Below, piece after piece: positions 17,248-27,446 of a stretch of DNA of 64,000 nucleotides; within the stretch, counting starts at the first letter, position 1, and the number at the start of each line of letters is the position of its first letter. The stretch lies in assembly GCF_001314875.1 (NCBI RefSeq), contig NZ_LJZS01000009.1, positions 1 to 64,000 of the forward strand. The letters are read 5' to 3'. The position numbers and the translations under genes were made by a program. Under the pieces are notes generated by a model. It made no database searches. It saw only the letters and a list, made by a program, of their open reading frames with translations, and was not told where the DNA came from. The DNA is from Halomonas sp. HL-48. Its GTDB lineage: Bacteria > Pseudomonadota > Gammaproteobacteria > Pseudomonadales > Halomonadaceae.

Positions 17248-18590
17248 TAAGCGGCCATGTAATCGGTTAACACATTGTCCAAAATCGCTAAGCCTTCGGT
17301 TACCTCGGCCTTTGTAACGTTGCACGGCGGCACCACATGAATGCGGTTTTCCACGCTAAACACCAGCAGCCCCTGCTCCATCAATTGCTGCTTGAGCGTC
17401 AACACTTCCGCCCCCGGCAAAGGCGTCTTGCGCACTGGGTCGCTGACCAGTTCCAGCGCATGAAACACCCCAATACCCCGCCAGTCGCCAATGAGCGCAT
17501 GACGTTCGGTAAGCTGCTGCAACCCCTCGGCCAGGCAGCCGTTGCCAATGGTGTCGGCGTTTTCCACGATGCCTTCTTCCTCCATCGCATCCAGCGTCGC
17601 CACGATGGCGGCCATTGCCAGGGGGTGGCCTGAGTAGGTCAGACCGCCGACAAAAAAGTGGTCATCGAAGTAGGCCGAGATGGGGTCTGAAATAATCACC
17701 CCACCGGCAGGCACGTAGCCGGAATTGACCCCTTTGGCGAATACAATCAGGTCGGGTACGACAGCGTAGTGCTCAAAGGCAAACCAGCGGCCCGTACGCC
17801 CAAACCCGGCCATGACTTCGTCCAGAATCAGCACGATGCCGAATTCGTCAGCGAGTTCGCGGACACCTTTAAGGTACGCGTGGGGAGGTAGCAGCACCCC
17901 GGCAGTACCGGGAATGGTTTCCAGCAGGATCGCGGCCACCGCCTTGGGCCCTTCGCATTCAATCACCCGGCGAAGATGCTGAAGAGCACGCGCGCATTCC
18001 TCATCGTCATCCCGCGCCCAAAACTCGCTGCGATAGAGGTAAGGATTGAAGAAATGCACATGCCCGCTGGCATACTCGTTGGGCACACGCCGCCAGTCTC
18101 CGGTGGCGGCAATCGACGCACCGGTATTGCCGTGGTAGGAACGATACGCCGACAGTATTTTGCTGCGCCCCGTATAAAGGCGTGCCATGCGAATGGCATT
18201 TTCGTTGGCGTCGGCCCCCGCGTTGGTGAAAAACACCTTGCGAAACCCATCGGGCGCTTTGCCGATAATACGTTTTGCGGCCTCGCTGCGGGCCAGGTTG
18301 GCATGGGCCGGGGCAATGGTACAAAGCTCGGCCGCCTGGGCTTGGATGGCACTGACCACTTTGGGATGTTGATGGCCAATATTGGTGTTCACCAGTTGAC
18401 TGCTGAAATCCAGGTAGGTGTTTCCAGCATAATCCCAAACGCGGCACCCGGACGCGCCTGCCACGACCATGGGGTCCAGGCTGCCTTGCTGGGACCAGGA
18501 GTGGAAGACATATTGACGGTCCAAACCGTGGACATAGGTATTATCCACCTCACGTTTCGATAGGCGAGACGTGGCAATATCGGCATTCAT
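17244..18590 (-). CDS. Class III (omega) aminotransferase
   Basis: A 448-residue PLP-dependent class III aminotransferase. Visible signatures are FTNAGADANENAIRMAR, the SYHGNTGASIAATG glycine-rich loop, LILDEVMAGFGRTGRW with the PLP-ring Asp, and the lysine segment FAKGVNSGYVPAGG. The N-terminal FHSWSQQG and general pattern recall taurine/beta-alanine:pyruvate transaminases, but substrate cannot be fixed. The gene is convergent with the MocR regulator with a 4-bp overlap. It may process the amine or amino acid imported by the adjacent ABC transporter. Confidence 0.87.
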   Translation of the reverse strand: MNADIATSRLSKREVDNTYVHGLDRQYVFHSWSQQGSLDPMVVAGASGCRVWDYAGNTYLDFSSQLVNTNIGHQHPKVVSAIQAQAAELCTIAPAHANLARSEAAKRIIGKAPDGFRKVFFTNAGADANENAIRMARLYTGRSKILSAYRSYHGNTGASIAATGDWRRVPNEYASGHVHFFNPYLYRSEFWARDDDEECARALQHLRRVIECEGPKAVAAILLETIPGTAGVLLPPHAYLKGVRELADEFGIVLILDEVMAGFGRTGRWFAFEHYAVVPDLIVFAKGVNSGYVPAGGVIISDPISAYFDDHFFVGGLTYSGHPLAMAAIVATLDAMEEEGIVENADTIGNGCLAEGLQQLTERHALIGDWRGIGVFHALELVSDPVRKTPLPGAEVLTLKQQLMEQGLLVFSVENRIHVVPPCNVTKAEVTEGLAILDNVLTDYMAAY

Positions 18591-18773
18591 AGCAAGCTCC
18601 CAATTAATTTACCCAACAATCGTCTAATGAAAGACTAGCGATATCACCCACGCTGCTATAGGGCCAACCGCATCAGGTCTCTAGGACAGCCAATGTCACA
18701 GTCGATCGAATGATCTGGCTCTAAGCGCGTTGCTTCACACACTATAGAGTTGAGTTGATCTTTTAATTGATGA

Positions 18774-19732
<959 letters not shown>

Positions 19733-20144
19733 AAACGCTGATAGTCGGTGTTAACATCGACGATACGAATCCCAAGCGGGCGCCTTTCGACACTTAGGAT
19801 CGCCACCGCATGGCCTAGCGAATCGCCGTCAGCTTCAGGCCCAGATCGCGCATAGTGCTGGTACATTCTATTAACTCATCCTTGAAAATAGTAACGTGCT
19901 GAGATTGCTCAACCTAAAGTAGCTGCGCTAATCCAAATGCGTGAACTCACCCTGCCCAGCCACCTTGCCATCACCCGGCGTGGGGTAACACTCGTTGCAT
20001 TACTTACTCAAACGATAGCTTTATTTACTGTTCATCAACATAACGTGGGCTATATGGCGTTCAAAAAATATAACCCACCATGCCTATCGGTTCTGGACGT
20101 TTTTTGCCTGATTGAATTGCATAACACCAGACATCAACAACCAA
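19733..20144. other. Non-coding stretch, probably decayed gene
   Basis: About 410 bases with no convincing gene. The left part (to about 19900) may be further debris of the GGDEF gene on the minus strand. An open frame at 19937-20209 has no recognisable features. No terminator or RNA gene is seen. Confidence 0.5.
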
Positions 20145-21023
20145 TCACTGACGTCGCTGCTCCAATACGCCGATCAGTTCGGGTACCGCCAGCGTACTGT
20201 CATCAATAGATGTATATAGTGCGTGGATAGCACCTGCGACACCGCGCTCCACCCCAAGCTCATTGGTCATGGCGTGGTAGTAACCGAGGTCCTTACTGGC
20301 ATTGGCCACTGTAAATCTGAAGCCGGAGGGATCATTGTCAGTGATATAAGGACGCAGCCGCTCAAGTACGACACCTCCACCGCCGCCTGCACCAAGTACC
20401 TCAAGTAACGCGGCATCGCTGATCCCCGCTTTGCGAGAGGCAGCAGTCGCCTCAGCCAATACGGCAGAGAAGCCAAGCGAAACAAAGTTATGCAGCAACT
20501 TTAGGGTATGCCCTGCACCTACCTCGCCCGCGTGGGCAATATTTTCGGCAAAGGCCTGCAAAAGAGGCAGCGTTTCATCAAACAGCTTCGTCGGCGCGCC
20601 CACAATCAGGTTGAGCCGCCCCTCCGCCGCTTCCTTGGGCGTACGGGTCATTGCCGCATCCATAAACCGCCCACCGGCACTAGCCACCCGGGCTGCCACT
20701 TTTTCGGTGGAACTGGGCAGCGCAGTTGAGCAGTCCACTATCACGCTGCCTGGCTTTAAGCCTGCCAATACGCCGTTGGGCTCAAACAGCACGGCTTCTA
20801 CCTGGGGCGAGCCGGTGACGCACAGAATCACCACGTCAGCGCTTTGCGCTACGTCACAACCCGAGCTCAGCGCAGTAGCGCCTGCTGACAATAGATCATC
20901 CACCGGCTGGTTGCCTGAATGCTCAAGAAAGCAGACTTGATGGCCAGCGCGTAACAGGCTGCTGGCGATCCCATGGCCCATCAGGCCAACCCCGACGAGG
21001 CCAACTTGGCGAGTCGTTGTCAT
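20145..21023 (-). CDS. Beta-hydroxyacid dehydrogenase family protein (HIBADH/GarR-like)
   Basis: A 292-residue NAD(P)-dependent enzyme of the 3-hydroxyisobutyrate/tartronate semialdehyde reductase family. The Rossmann motif GLVGVGLMGHGIASSLLRAGH is N-terminal, and DCSTALPSSTEKVA provides the substrate-binding DxS(T) region. DAAMTRTPKEAAEGRLNLIVG is followed by the catalytic-lysine region GAGHTLKLLHNF. The ATG at 21023 follows AAGGAGA; the longer start is not supported. The substrate is uncertain; tartronate semialdehyde or a related 3-hydroxy acid is likely. Confidence 0.82.
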   Translation of the reverse strand: MTTTRQVGLVGVGLMGHGIASSLLRAGHQVCFLEHSGNQPVDDLLSAGATALSSGCDVAQSADVVILCVTGSPQVEAVLFEPNGVLAGLKPGSVIVDCSTALPSSTEKVAARVASAGGRFMDAAMTRTPKEAAEGRLNLIVGAPTKLFDETLPLLQAFAENIAHAGEVGAGHTLKLLHNFVSLGFSAVLAEATAASRKAGISDAALLEVLGAGGGGGVVLERLRPYITDNDPSGFRFTVANASKDLGYYHAMTNELGVERGVAGAIHALYTSIDDSTLAVPELIGVLEQRRQ

Positions 21024-21284
21024 TGTTATCTCCTTACGATGAATACTTTCTGCCATTGGCAAATCACCATAGCCTGATTATGACGTTCTTTCCTGCAGCG
21101 ACACGTCTGTATCTCTGCACTCACCTACTAATGAGTGATGTGAAGGCGACAGCGCATAAGCGGTTTCTCCTTCGCCAGGTTGGAGTTAGAAAGCGGCTCA
21201 GTGCCCCCGAAATGCCGCCATTACCTGCCCGGCAAGTACTTAGAAGCCCGGTAGATAAAACGTCAGGCTCACCCAGCCTGGAAT
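21024..21284. other. Intergenic spacer between the HIBADH-family gene and phoX
   Basis: This part of the 367-base gap contains the ribosome site and presumed promoter of the dehydrogenase gene at its left end. Nothing else recognisable was found before the phoX terminator; an open frame at 21017-21286 has no family features. Confidence 0.4.
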
Positions 21285-21318
21285 AAAAAAGCTTCGAACC
21301 CGGGTGAGGTTCGAAGCT
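21285..21318 (-). terminator. Terminator of phoX
   Basis: A perfect 11-bp stem pairs 21308-21318 with 21290-21300 (7-base loop). On the minus strand it is followed by six T residues (21285-21290). It lies about 70 bp beyond the phoX stop. Confidence 0.85.
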
Positions 21319-21390
21319 CTTAATGAAAACCTTAACTGCGTTTTAAGCATCTCATACAGCGACTAGGCTTTGCGCTCAACGCTTGTTTTT

Positions 21391-23526
21391 TCAAACCCCA
21401 ATCGGCCCACCGTCGCGTTTCTGGATTACTACGGTCGAGGCCCGAGGACGGACCTGGCCGCTGGCCGAAACGGTGGCGTCTTGGGTTAGCGCGTTGCCAT
21501 CGGCTGGCCAGTTACCCGGGTGCTGTATGTTGATAAACAGCGCGGTTTTATCCGGCGTGGCAAAAATACCGGTGACTTCGCAACCGTTTGGCCCCACCGC
21601 AAAGCGTTTGAGCTGCTGCTGGTTGCTGTTATTGACGACAGGCCCGGTGCCGTCGATGTCGTCCAATGCCCTGGGCACCACTGCGAGCAGCTGGTCGTTA
21701 GTGTATTCCGCGACGCCGTCATAGCCATTATCGGTTTCGATCCACAGGATGCCCTGACCATCACCGCGATCGTCGAACCAGAGCCCGTCGGGGCTGGCAA
21801 ACTGGTTCATTTCGGTCAGGCCCGAGAGATTGTCTGCATCGTCGGTCGCTGCACCAAACACAAACACCTCCCAGGTAAAGGCATTCGGTAAGCGGCTCTC
21901 GCGCCAGCGAATAATGTGACCCGCCTCGTTATTGGCACGTGGATTAGCCGCGTTAGTGGGTGCCAGGTCATAACCTACCCCCACCTGCTCCAAGCGCTCA
22001 CCGTCGTTGGTGTAGGTTGGCTGTGAATCTTCAGCGATGCGCTGTGAGTTATTCGTCAGAGTGAGGTACACCTCGCCGGATGCTGGGTCGACGGAGGCCC
22101 ACTCGGGACGGTCCATCGGTGTGGCGCCCATCAGGTCGGCTGCATCGCAGGTATTGATGATAATGCCCGCGAGATCGTCGTCGGCCAGGCCCAGCGCCGC
22201 GGCAAGCCGACGACCATCTTGCGTCCGGGCGTCCGGCGTCAGCGCCAGCCACTCACCGCTACCATCGGCGTGGAAGCGGGCTACGTACAGGGTGCCGTTA
22301 TCCAGATATTTATGGCCGATGGAAAGGCGGTCGTACGCCTCGCCTGGGCGGTTGGCATCGGCAGGATCCCAGGCGGCGTCGGACACGTATTTATATACGT
22401 ACTCGTTGCGGGCATCGTGGCCTGAGTAGTAAACGATTGGCTTGCCAGCTTCCAGCTTGCCTAACCAGCACCCTTCATGGCGGAATCGGCCCAGTGCCGT
22501 GCGCTTGACGGCGCGGGCATCGCTGTAGGGGTCGATCTCGACCTGATAACCGAAGGTACGCGCTTCGTTACGATAATCATCCTCGGCGCGGTCGCCGCGT
22601 GGCGTGATGTTAAAACGGGCAAACTCGTCGTTTTCTTCTGAGGCGTCGCCTGCCGACGTTTCCCAGGCGTAGCGACCACGTTCGGTGGGAATGCCAATAC
22701 GGGCGTCGTCCTGGAAACGCTCGCCGGTATGAACAAAGACGTTAGGCCAGTTCTCTTCACAGGCAATATAGGTGCCCCAGGGGGTCACGCCGTTACCACA
22801 GTTATTGTTGGTACCCCGGGTTTGGGTGCCAGCCGGAGAGAAGCGCGTTTTAACGTAGTCGCTGCCCGCCACCGGACCCGCCAGGTCCATTTCCGTTGCG
22901 CTGGTGAAGCGACGGTTATAGCGCGACCCCGCTACATGGGACCATTGGCCATCGGTGTTTTTTTCGACTTCGACAAGGGTGACACCGTGCGCGTTGATCT
23001 CAGTGCGCGACTCTTCCGCCGGGCGTTCACCCTCATCAGCGTTAGTGGGGCCGCCCTGAGGGGCCCACAGCGCGGTTTGATCGATGTACTCGTTATTGAG
23101 CGCCAGTACAAAACGGCGCGAGGCGTTATCGGCATCCAGGGCAAAACCAGCCATGCCGTCGTGGTGCATGCCCACGCTCTCCGCTTGACGTTCAGACGTC
23201 ATGCGCTGTTCCGCCTGCCAGGTATCGCCCGTTTGTAACGGCGTGCCCCAGGGCACAAGCACCTGGGCCGTATAGCCGTCCGGCACCACCACGGCGTCGG
23301 TACGCGAACCACGCACCGCCTCAAAGGCAAGTGTCAGCGGCGTTTTTTGCGTTCCGCTTGAAGCGAGCGCCTGGGCCGCGCCGCCAAAACTGAGCATGGA
23401 GGCGGCCGCCATGCCCAAACCGCCGCGCATGACATCGCGTCGGGATACGTGGCGCGCCAATACCTCGGCAAAAGGTTGATTGCCGCTGTGGTTAAACAGG
23501 CGATGGTCTTCGATTTCCTTGCTCAT
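21391..23526 (-). CDS. phoX: PhoX-family alkaline phosphatase, Tat-exported
   Basis: A 711-residue protein of the PhoX (DUF839) family, calcium/iron-dependent periplasmic phosphatases that release phosphate from esters. The N-terminus carries a twin-arginine signal, SRRDVMRGGLGMAAASML with AQA, at about residues 28-52. Family blocks include TRGTNNNCGNGVTPWGTYIACEEN, the RHEGCW region, YSGHDARNEYVYKYV and RPEWASVDPASGEVYLTLTNN. A possible PHO box lies 67-84 bases upstream of the ATG and a strong terminator follows the stop. It is transcribed alone. Confidence 0.9.
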   Translation of the reverse strand: MSKEIEDHRLFNHSGNQPFAEVLARHVSRRDVMRGGLGMAAASMLSFGGAAQALASSGTQKTPLTLAFEAVRGSRTDAVVVPDGYTAQVLVPWGTPLQTGDTWQAEQRMTSERQAESVGMHHDGMAGFALDADNASRRFVLALNNEYIDQTALWAPQGGPTNADEGERPAEESRTEINAHGVTLVEVEKNTDGQWSHVAGSRYNRRFTSATEMDLAGPVAGSDYVKTRFSPAGTQTRGTNNNCGNGVTPWGTYIACEENWPNVFVHTGERFQDDARIGIPTERGRYAWETSAGDASEENDEFARFNITPRGDRAEDDYRNEARTFGYQVEIDPYSDARAVKRTALGRFRHEGCWLGKLEAGKPIVYYSGHDARNEYVYKYVSDAAWDPADANRPGEAYDRLSIGHKYLDNGTLYVARFHADGSGEWLALTPDARTQDGRRLAAALGLADDDLAGIIINTCDAADLMGATPMDRPEWASVDPASGEVYLTLTNNSQRIAEDSQPTYTNDGERLEQVGVGYDLAPTNAANPRANNEAGHIIRWRESRLPNAFTWEVFVFGAATDDADNLSGLTEMNQFASPDGLWFDDRGDGQGILWIETDNGYDGVAEYTNDQLLAVVPRALDDIDGTGPVVNNSNQQQLKRFAVGPNGCEVTGIFATPDKTALFINIQHPGNWPADGNALTQDATVSASGQVRPRASTVVIQKRDGGPIGV

Positions 23527-23592
23527 GATGACGCCCCTGTTCTAATCGTAGTGCGAATCACGGATCGTGTTAGAAGAACCTAATTCAGCCAG

Positions 23593-23610
23593 GTGACAGC
23601 ACGGTGACGA
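23593..23610 (-). promoter_or_regulatory. Candidate PHO box upstream of phoX
   Basis: On the minus strand the heptamers TCGTCAC and CTGTCAC are separated by four bases, giving the 11-base periodicity of PhoB sites (consensus CTGTCAT twice). The second matches 6 of 7 and the first 4 of 7. The position fits activation of phoX. Confidence 0.45.
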
Positions 23611-23706
23611 ACCCTCTACCGTTTGATGACCAATGCCGCTTACAATCTGGGGCGATCAACGTAGTCTCCACCAACCTGTGTCAGGTTACGCCCAAGAGGA
23701 AAGACG

Positions 23707-24045
23707 ATGGCCACGACCATACCCGACCAGCTCACGCTCGATGCCCTGGCGCAGTTACAGCCGCCACTCCCCGACGTAGAGGTACACGGTCTGGATATGG
23801 GCTGGTATATCGTGCGCCTTCACCGCCAGGGCACCGTCAGCGTCTTGGTCAACGCCGACGGCGAGACACGCCGCTTTACCGGCACGCAGTGGATTAGCCG
23901 TGCGCTGGCTCCCTTGGGGTTTACCCACGGCATTCTCACCTGGGCCGACGCCGCCGATGAAATGATCGGTTCGGATGTGCCACCTGTGTCTGCCGAACAG
24001 CGCATGGCCCATGGTGTTCGGGTGGCGTTTGATACCCGGCATTAA
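23707..24045 (+). CDS. Conserved hypothetical protein (possibly DUF6482)
   Basis: A 112-residue soluble protein. It contains a compact beta-rich segment (GLDMGWYIVRLHRQGTVSVLV, DGETRRFTG) followed by a helix and LTWADAADEMIG. The pattern resembles small DUF6482 proteins common in Pseudomonas and Halomonas, but this is from memory and uncertain. GAGGAAAG precedes the ATG. It is divergent from phoX. No function is inferred. Confidence 0.65.
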   Translation: MATTIPDQLTLDALAQLQPPLPDVEVHGLDMGWYIVRLHRQGTVSVLVNADGETRRFTGTQWISRALAPLGFTHGILTWADAADEMIGSDVPPVSAEQRMAHGVRVAFDTRH

Positions 24046-24199
24046 CCGATAGTCAAACGCACGCCATCGCGCTTTTAGCTAATTAAGAAATATATTCGGC
24101 CATCGCGCATGGCTTTCGGCCGGGGCTGGCGATAAACTCAAAACAACGAGCCGCCATTTTTCTTGTATTAGTCACTCGTTTCCCACAAGGACGGTCTCC

Positions 24200-25555
24200 A
24201 TGCGCGATGATGAAAAATATACCAATACTGAAGAACAGCTACTGTATCTGCAAAATCTTCTAGACGATCCGGATACCACCGCGCTTACAGCATATTTTAC
24301 TGAACTTGATATTTTAGACATTGCACGAACTCTTGAATCCTTTCCCGCTAAAACCCGCGATTTTATTTGGGAGTTTATTCCCGAAGACTTGGTCGGCGCG
24401 GTACTTGCAGAAGTCGATGAAGATATTCGCGCGGACTATATCGAGGATCTGTCGGCAAGCGAAGTAGAGCAAATTGTTAAAGGGCTGGATGCCCAGGACG
24501 TCGCCGAGGTCTTGGAGGTTGCTGACGAGGCCATAAAAACAAGCGTTTACGACAGCCTGGACCAGGACATCCGCGCCCAGGTAGAGAATCTTTACGCCTA
24601 CGAGGAAGATGTCGTGGGTCGCTACATGGACCCCGAAACCGTCAATGTCAAACAAGGCGTTTCACTAGAAGCCGTACAACGCTATATCCGCATTCATCAT
24701 CTCCTCGACGATGAATCACAACAGATAATGATCACGGATAAAGACAAACGTTTACTGGGCTCTTTAAGCCTGATTGACTTAATCAAGCAGCCTCAAGACG
24801 CCGTGGTTGATGATTACATGGATGATCCTTTCACCCTAAACGATCAAATGAAAGTCAGTGATGCGGCCGTTTTATTACGCTCGAAGGAACTTCCTTTCGT
24901 ACCCGTCTGTGATAGTGATGGACTCTTGGTAGGGCAATTAAATGCTGCCGACGTATTAGAAATTACCCAAGATGATACTGACATGACATTAAAACACCTG
25001 TCAGGCGTCAGTAACGAAGAAGAAGTCTTCACGCCCGTTTTACGCAGCGCGAAAAGCCGTGGCATTTGGCTGGGTATTAATCTGCTAACGGCTTTTTTAG
25101 CTGCGTTCGTTATCGGTCAGTTTGAAGCGGCATTGGATCAAATTGTGGCGCTGGCCATTTTGATGCCGGTGGTCGCCAGCATGGGAGGGATTGCTGGCAG
25201 CCAGACCCTCACCGTCGTCATTCGCGGCCTGGCGCTGGGCCAGCTCGCGGGCAACAACGTGCGTTGGCTGTATAACAAGGAAACCTGGGTGGGCATGAGC
25301 AACGGTCTGGTCTGGGCGTTGGTCGTAGGCTTGATTGCCCATATCTGGTTTAGCGATGCCATGATTACGCTGGTGATCACCCTGGCCATCTTTATCAACA
25401 TGAGCGTGGCCAACCTATCCGGCGTATTAATCCCCATGGTATTGAAAAAAATGCAGATTGACCCCGCGTTATCCGGCGCGGTGATTCTCACCACCGTCAC
25501 CGATGTGGTGGGGTTTTTGTCGTTCCTGGGGCTGGCGACGCTGATTATTCTGTGA
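24200..25555 (+). CDS. mgtE: Magnesium transporter MgtE
   Basis: A 451-residue MgtE channel. The order is a cytosolic acidic N domain of helical repeats (about residues 1-130), two CBS domains (about 135-260; GRYMDPETVNV and VVDDYMDDPFTL), then five membrane helices. The pore region shows PVVASMGGIAGSQTLTVVIRGLALG and the C-terminal DVVGFLSFLGLA, both typical. MgtE channels open when intracellular Mg2+ is low. AAGGACGG precedes the ATG. It is single-gene and followed by a terminator. Confidence 0.93.
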   Translation: MRDDEKYTNTEEQLLYLQNLLDDPDTTALTAYFTELDILDIARTLESFPAKTRDFIWEFIPEDLVGAVLAEVDEDIRADYIEDLSASEVEQIVKGLDAQDVAEVLEVADEAIKTSVYDSLDQDIRAQVENLYAYEEDVVGRYMDPETVNVKQGVSLEAVQRYIRIHHLLDDESQQIMITDKDKRLLGSLSLIDLIKQPQDAVVDDYMDDPFTLNDQMKVSDAAVLLRSKELPFVPVCDSDGLLVGQLNAADVLEITQDDTDMTLKHLSGVSNEEEVFTPVLRSAKSRGIWLGINLLTAFLAAFVIGQFEAALDQIVALAILMPVVASMGGIAGSQTLTVVIRGLALGQLAGNNVRWLYNKETWVGMSNGLVWALVVGLIAHIWFSDAMITLVITLAIFINMSVANLSGVLIPMVLKKMQIDPALSGAVILTTVTDVVGFLSFLGLATLIIL

Positions 25556-25666
25556 CCTTTTCCTATCAGCCGACGCTTGGATTCTGGGCAAGGCCTGAAC
25601 AGGTTTGATTCCCTCAACACCGCCCACTCTTCGCCCGCTAACGGTTATCTAATGCTATGCTAACTG

Positions 25667-25690
25667 GCCCCGCTGCTGCGGGGCTTTTTT
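25667..25690 (+). terminator. Terminator downstream of mgtE
   Basis: A perfect 7-bp GCCCCGC/GCGGGGC stem (25667-25673 and 25678-25684, loop TGCT) is followed directly by six T residues. Confidence 0.88.
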
Positions 25691-25724
25691 GTGCGTGACT
25701 CTTTTTTAATAGCTGGAGGCCCCC

Positions 25725-26465
25725 ATGCTCCCCGACTACTCCCTCATTGCCTGGCTGCTGATCGTGTTTTCGGTCTACCTGACCGGCGTTTCCAAAGGCG
25801 GCTTTGCGGGTGGTTTCGGCACGCTGTCGGTGCCGTTGATGGCGCTGGCGATCAGCCCGGCGCAGGCAGCGGGCCTTTTATTACCGTTGTTACTGGTAAT
25901 GGATGTCTTTGCGGTGAAGGCGTGGTGGGGCAGGCAAGCGGTGGCCGAGGTATGGCGCTTTGTGCCGGGGCTGTTTATCGGGGTGGCGGTAGGGACGCTG
26001 CTGTTCGACAGCCTGAGTGAGCAGGGCTTGCGCCTGACGCTCGGCGTGATCACCTTGCTATTCGCCACCTATATGCTGCTGAAACCCGTCGCCAAGAAGC
26101 CGATTTCCGCCCGCTGGGCGTTGCCTGCGGCGAGCGTCTGCGGGTTTACCAGCTTTATGGCCCATGCGGGGGCACCGCCGCTGAACGTGTACCTGCTGCC
26201 GCGTAAGCTGTCGAAAGAGACCTTTATCGCCACCTGCGCCGTCACCTTTGCCGTGGTCAACGTGATCAAGCTGGCGCCGTACATGTGGCTTGGCGAGATT
26301 AACGTGACCAGCGCCTGGGCTTCGCTGGTGCTGGTGCCCATCGCCTGGATCGGCGTGCGCAACGGCCTGTGGCTGCAAAGCCGCGTCAACGAAGCATTGT
26401 TTTACCGCCTGGTAATTCTGGCCATGTTTTTGGTCGGCTTTAATCTGATCTATCAGGCGGTATAG
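25725..26465 (+). CDS. TauE/SafE family sulfite or anion exporter
   Basis: A 246-residue membrane protein with about eight helices and the two repeated halves of the TauE/SafE family: GVSKGGFAGGFGTLSVPLMAL in the first and SFMAHAGAPPLNVYLLP in the second. Members export sulfite, sulfoacetate or related organosulfur anions; substrate here is unknown. GGAGG precedes the ATG. No taurine or sulfonate genes adjoin it. Confidence 0.87.
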   Translation: MLPDYSLIAWLLIVFSVYLTGVSKGGFAGGFGTLSVPLMALAISPAQAAGLLLPLLLVMDVFAVKAWWGRQAVAEVWRFVPGLFIGVAVGTLLFDSLSEQGLRLTLGVITLLFATYMLLKPVAKKPISARWALPAASVCGFTSFMAHAGAPPLNVYLLPRKLSKETFIATCAVTFAVVNVIKLAPYMWLGEINVTSAWASLVLVPIAWIGVRNGLWLQSRVNEALFYRLVILAMFLVGFNLIYQAV

Positions 26466-26502
26466 CAGGATAGCCGCTGACCTGCTGGCTTCCCCTCTAG
26501 AG

Positions 26503-27402
26503 CTAACTGTCAGACGCCGCTAGCTCCTCCCGCCAGGCGTGGCGTGGCGCGAAACCGACCAGGCGGCGTGCCTTGTCGATACTGTAGAACGTCTCGAACT
26601 CACCCATTTCGCGGCGAACCGGCACCCCTTTGTAGAAGCGCTCAATGACCTGGGCGCTGGTCAGGCCTACCGACAAATCCTCATTGGCGACGTTGAATAC
26701 CTGATACCCCAGGCCATCCGTCTTCAGGCAGCAGTCGACCATCTGACCGAGATCGCGGGCATCGATATAGGCGAAGATGTTGCGACGACGCAGCGCAGGA
26801 TCATCCAGGTACGCCGGGAAGTCCTGGCGGTATTCGTGAGGCTCGATGACGTTGTTGATGCGCAGCCCGTAGATGTCGATGCCCGAACGTGCCTGAAAGG
26901 AGCGCGCGGTGACTTCGTTGACCACCTTGCTCATGGCGTAGCTGTCCTGAGGCACGGTGGGGTGATCTTCATCGATGGGCAGATAGTCCGGTTGTTTTTC
27001 GCCGTCGGCAAAGCAGATGCCGTATGTCGTCTCGCTGGACGCGAAGATAACCTTGGGAATGCCCAGCTTGGTGGCCGCATCCAGCACGTTGTAGGTGCTC
27101 AACGTATTGATGCGGTAGGTTTCATTGTCCGGACGGTGGAGAATCGCCGGGATGGCGGCGAAGTGGACAATGGCATCGTAACGCGGCACGCCGGTGCCCG
27201 GTTCCAGCTCGTCGACCCCTGCGTAGGCGTGGCACGCATTGAACACCTGCCCCGCATCGGTCAGGTCGGTTTTCAGGGTGGTGATGCCGGGCACATCTGA
27301 TGTCACCCAATCCAGATTGGTGACGCGATGGCCCTGGTCGCGCAGATAAGCCGTGGCGTAGCGGCCAGCCTTGCCGCTGCCGCCGGTAAACAGAACACGC
27401 AT
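26503..27402 (-). CDS. NAD-dependent epimerase/dehydratase (extended SDR)
   Basis: A 299-residue extended SDR. The cofactor motif FTGGSGKAGRYATAYL is N-terminal, SSETTYG holds the catalytic Ser/Thr region, and YAMSK is the YxxxK motif. The region RRRNIFAYIDARDLGQM is typical of sugar-nucleotide epimerases. The ATG at 27402 follows GGAG by eight bases; the upstream 20 residues are dropped. The substrate is unknown, and no sugar biosynthesis genes adjoin. Confidence 0.82.
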   Translation of the reverse strand: MRVLFTGGSGKAGRYATAYLRDQGHRVTNLDWVTSDVPGITTLKTDLTDAGQVFNACHAYAGVDELEPGTGVPRYDAIVHFAAIPAILHRPDNETYRINTLSTYNVLDAATKLGIPKVIFASSETTYGICFADGEKQPDYLPIDEDHPTVPQDSYAMSKVVNEVTARSFQARSGIDIYGLRINNVIEPHEYRQDFPAYLDDPALRRRNIFAYIDARDLGQMVDCCLKTDGLGYQVFNVANEDLSVGLTSAQVIERFYKGVPVRREMGEFETFYSIDKARRLVGFAPRHAWREELAASDS

Positions 27403-27446
27403 AGTCAAACTCCGATGAGGTTGGTGAACCTGGCAGTAACAGCCCT

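Noticed and set aside
19937..20209. A 90-codon plus-strand frame
   Set aside because: No ribosome site or family feature, and it overlaps the end of a real minus-strand gene.
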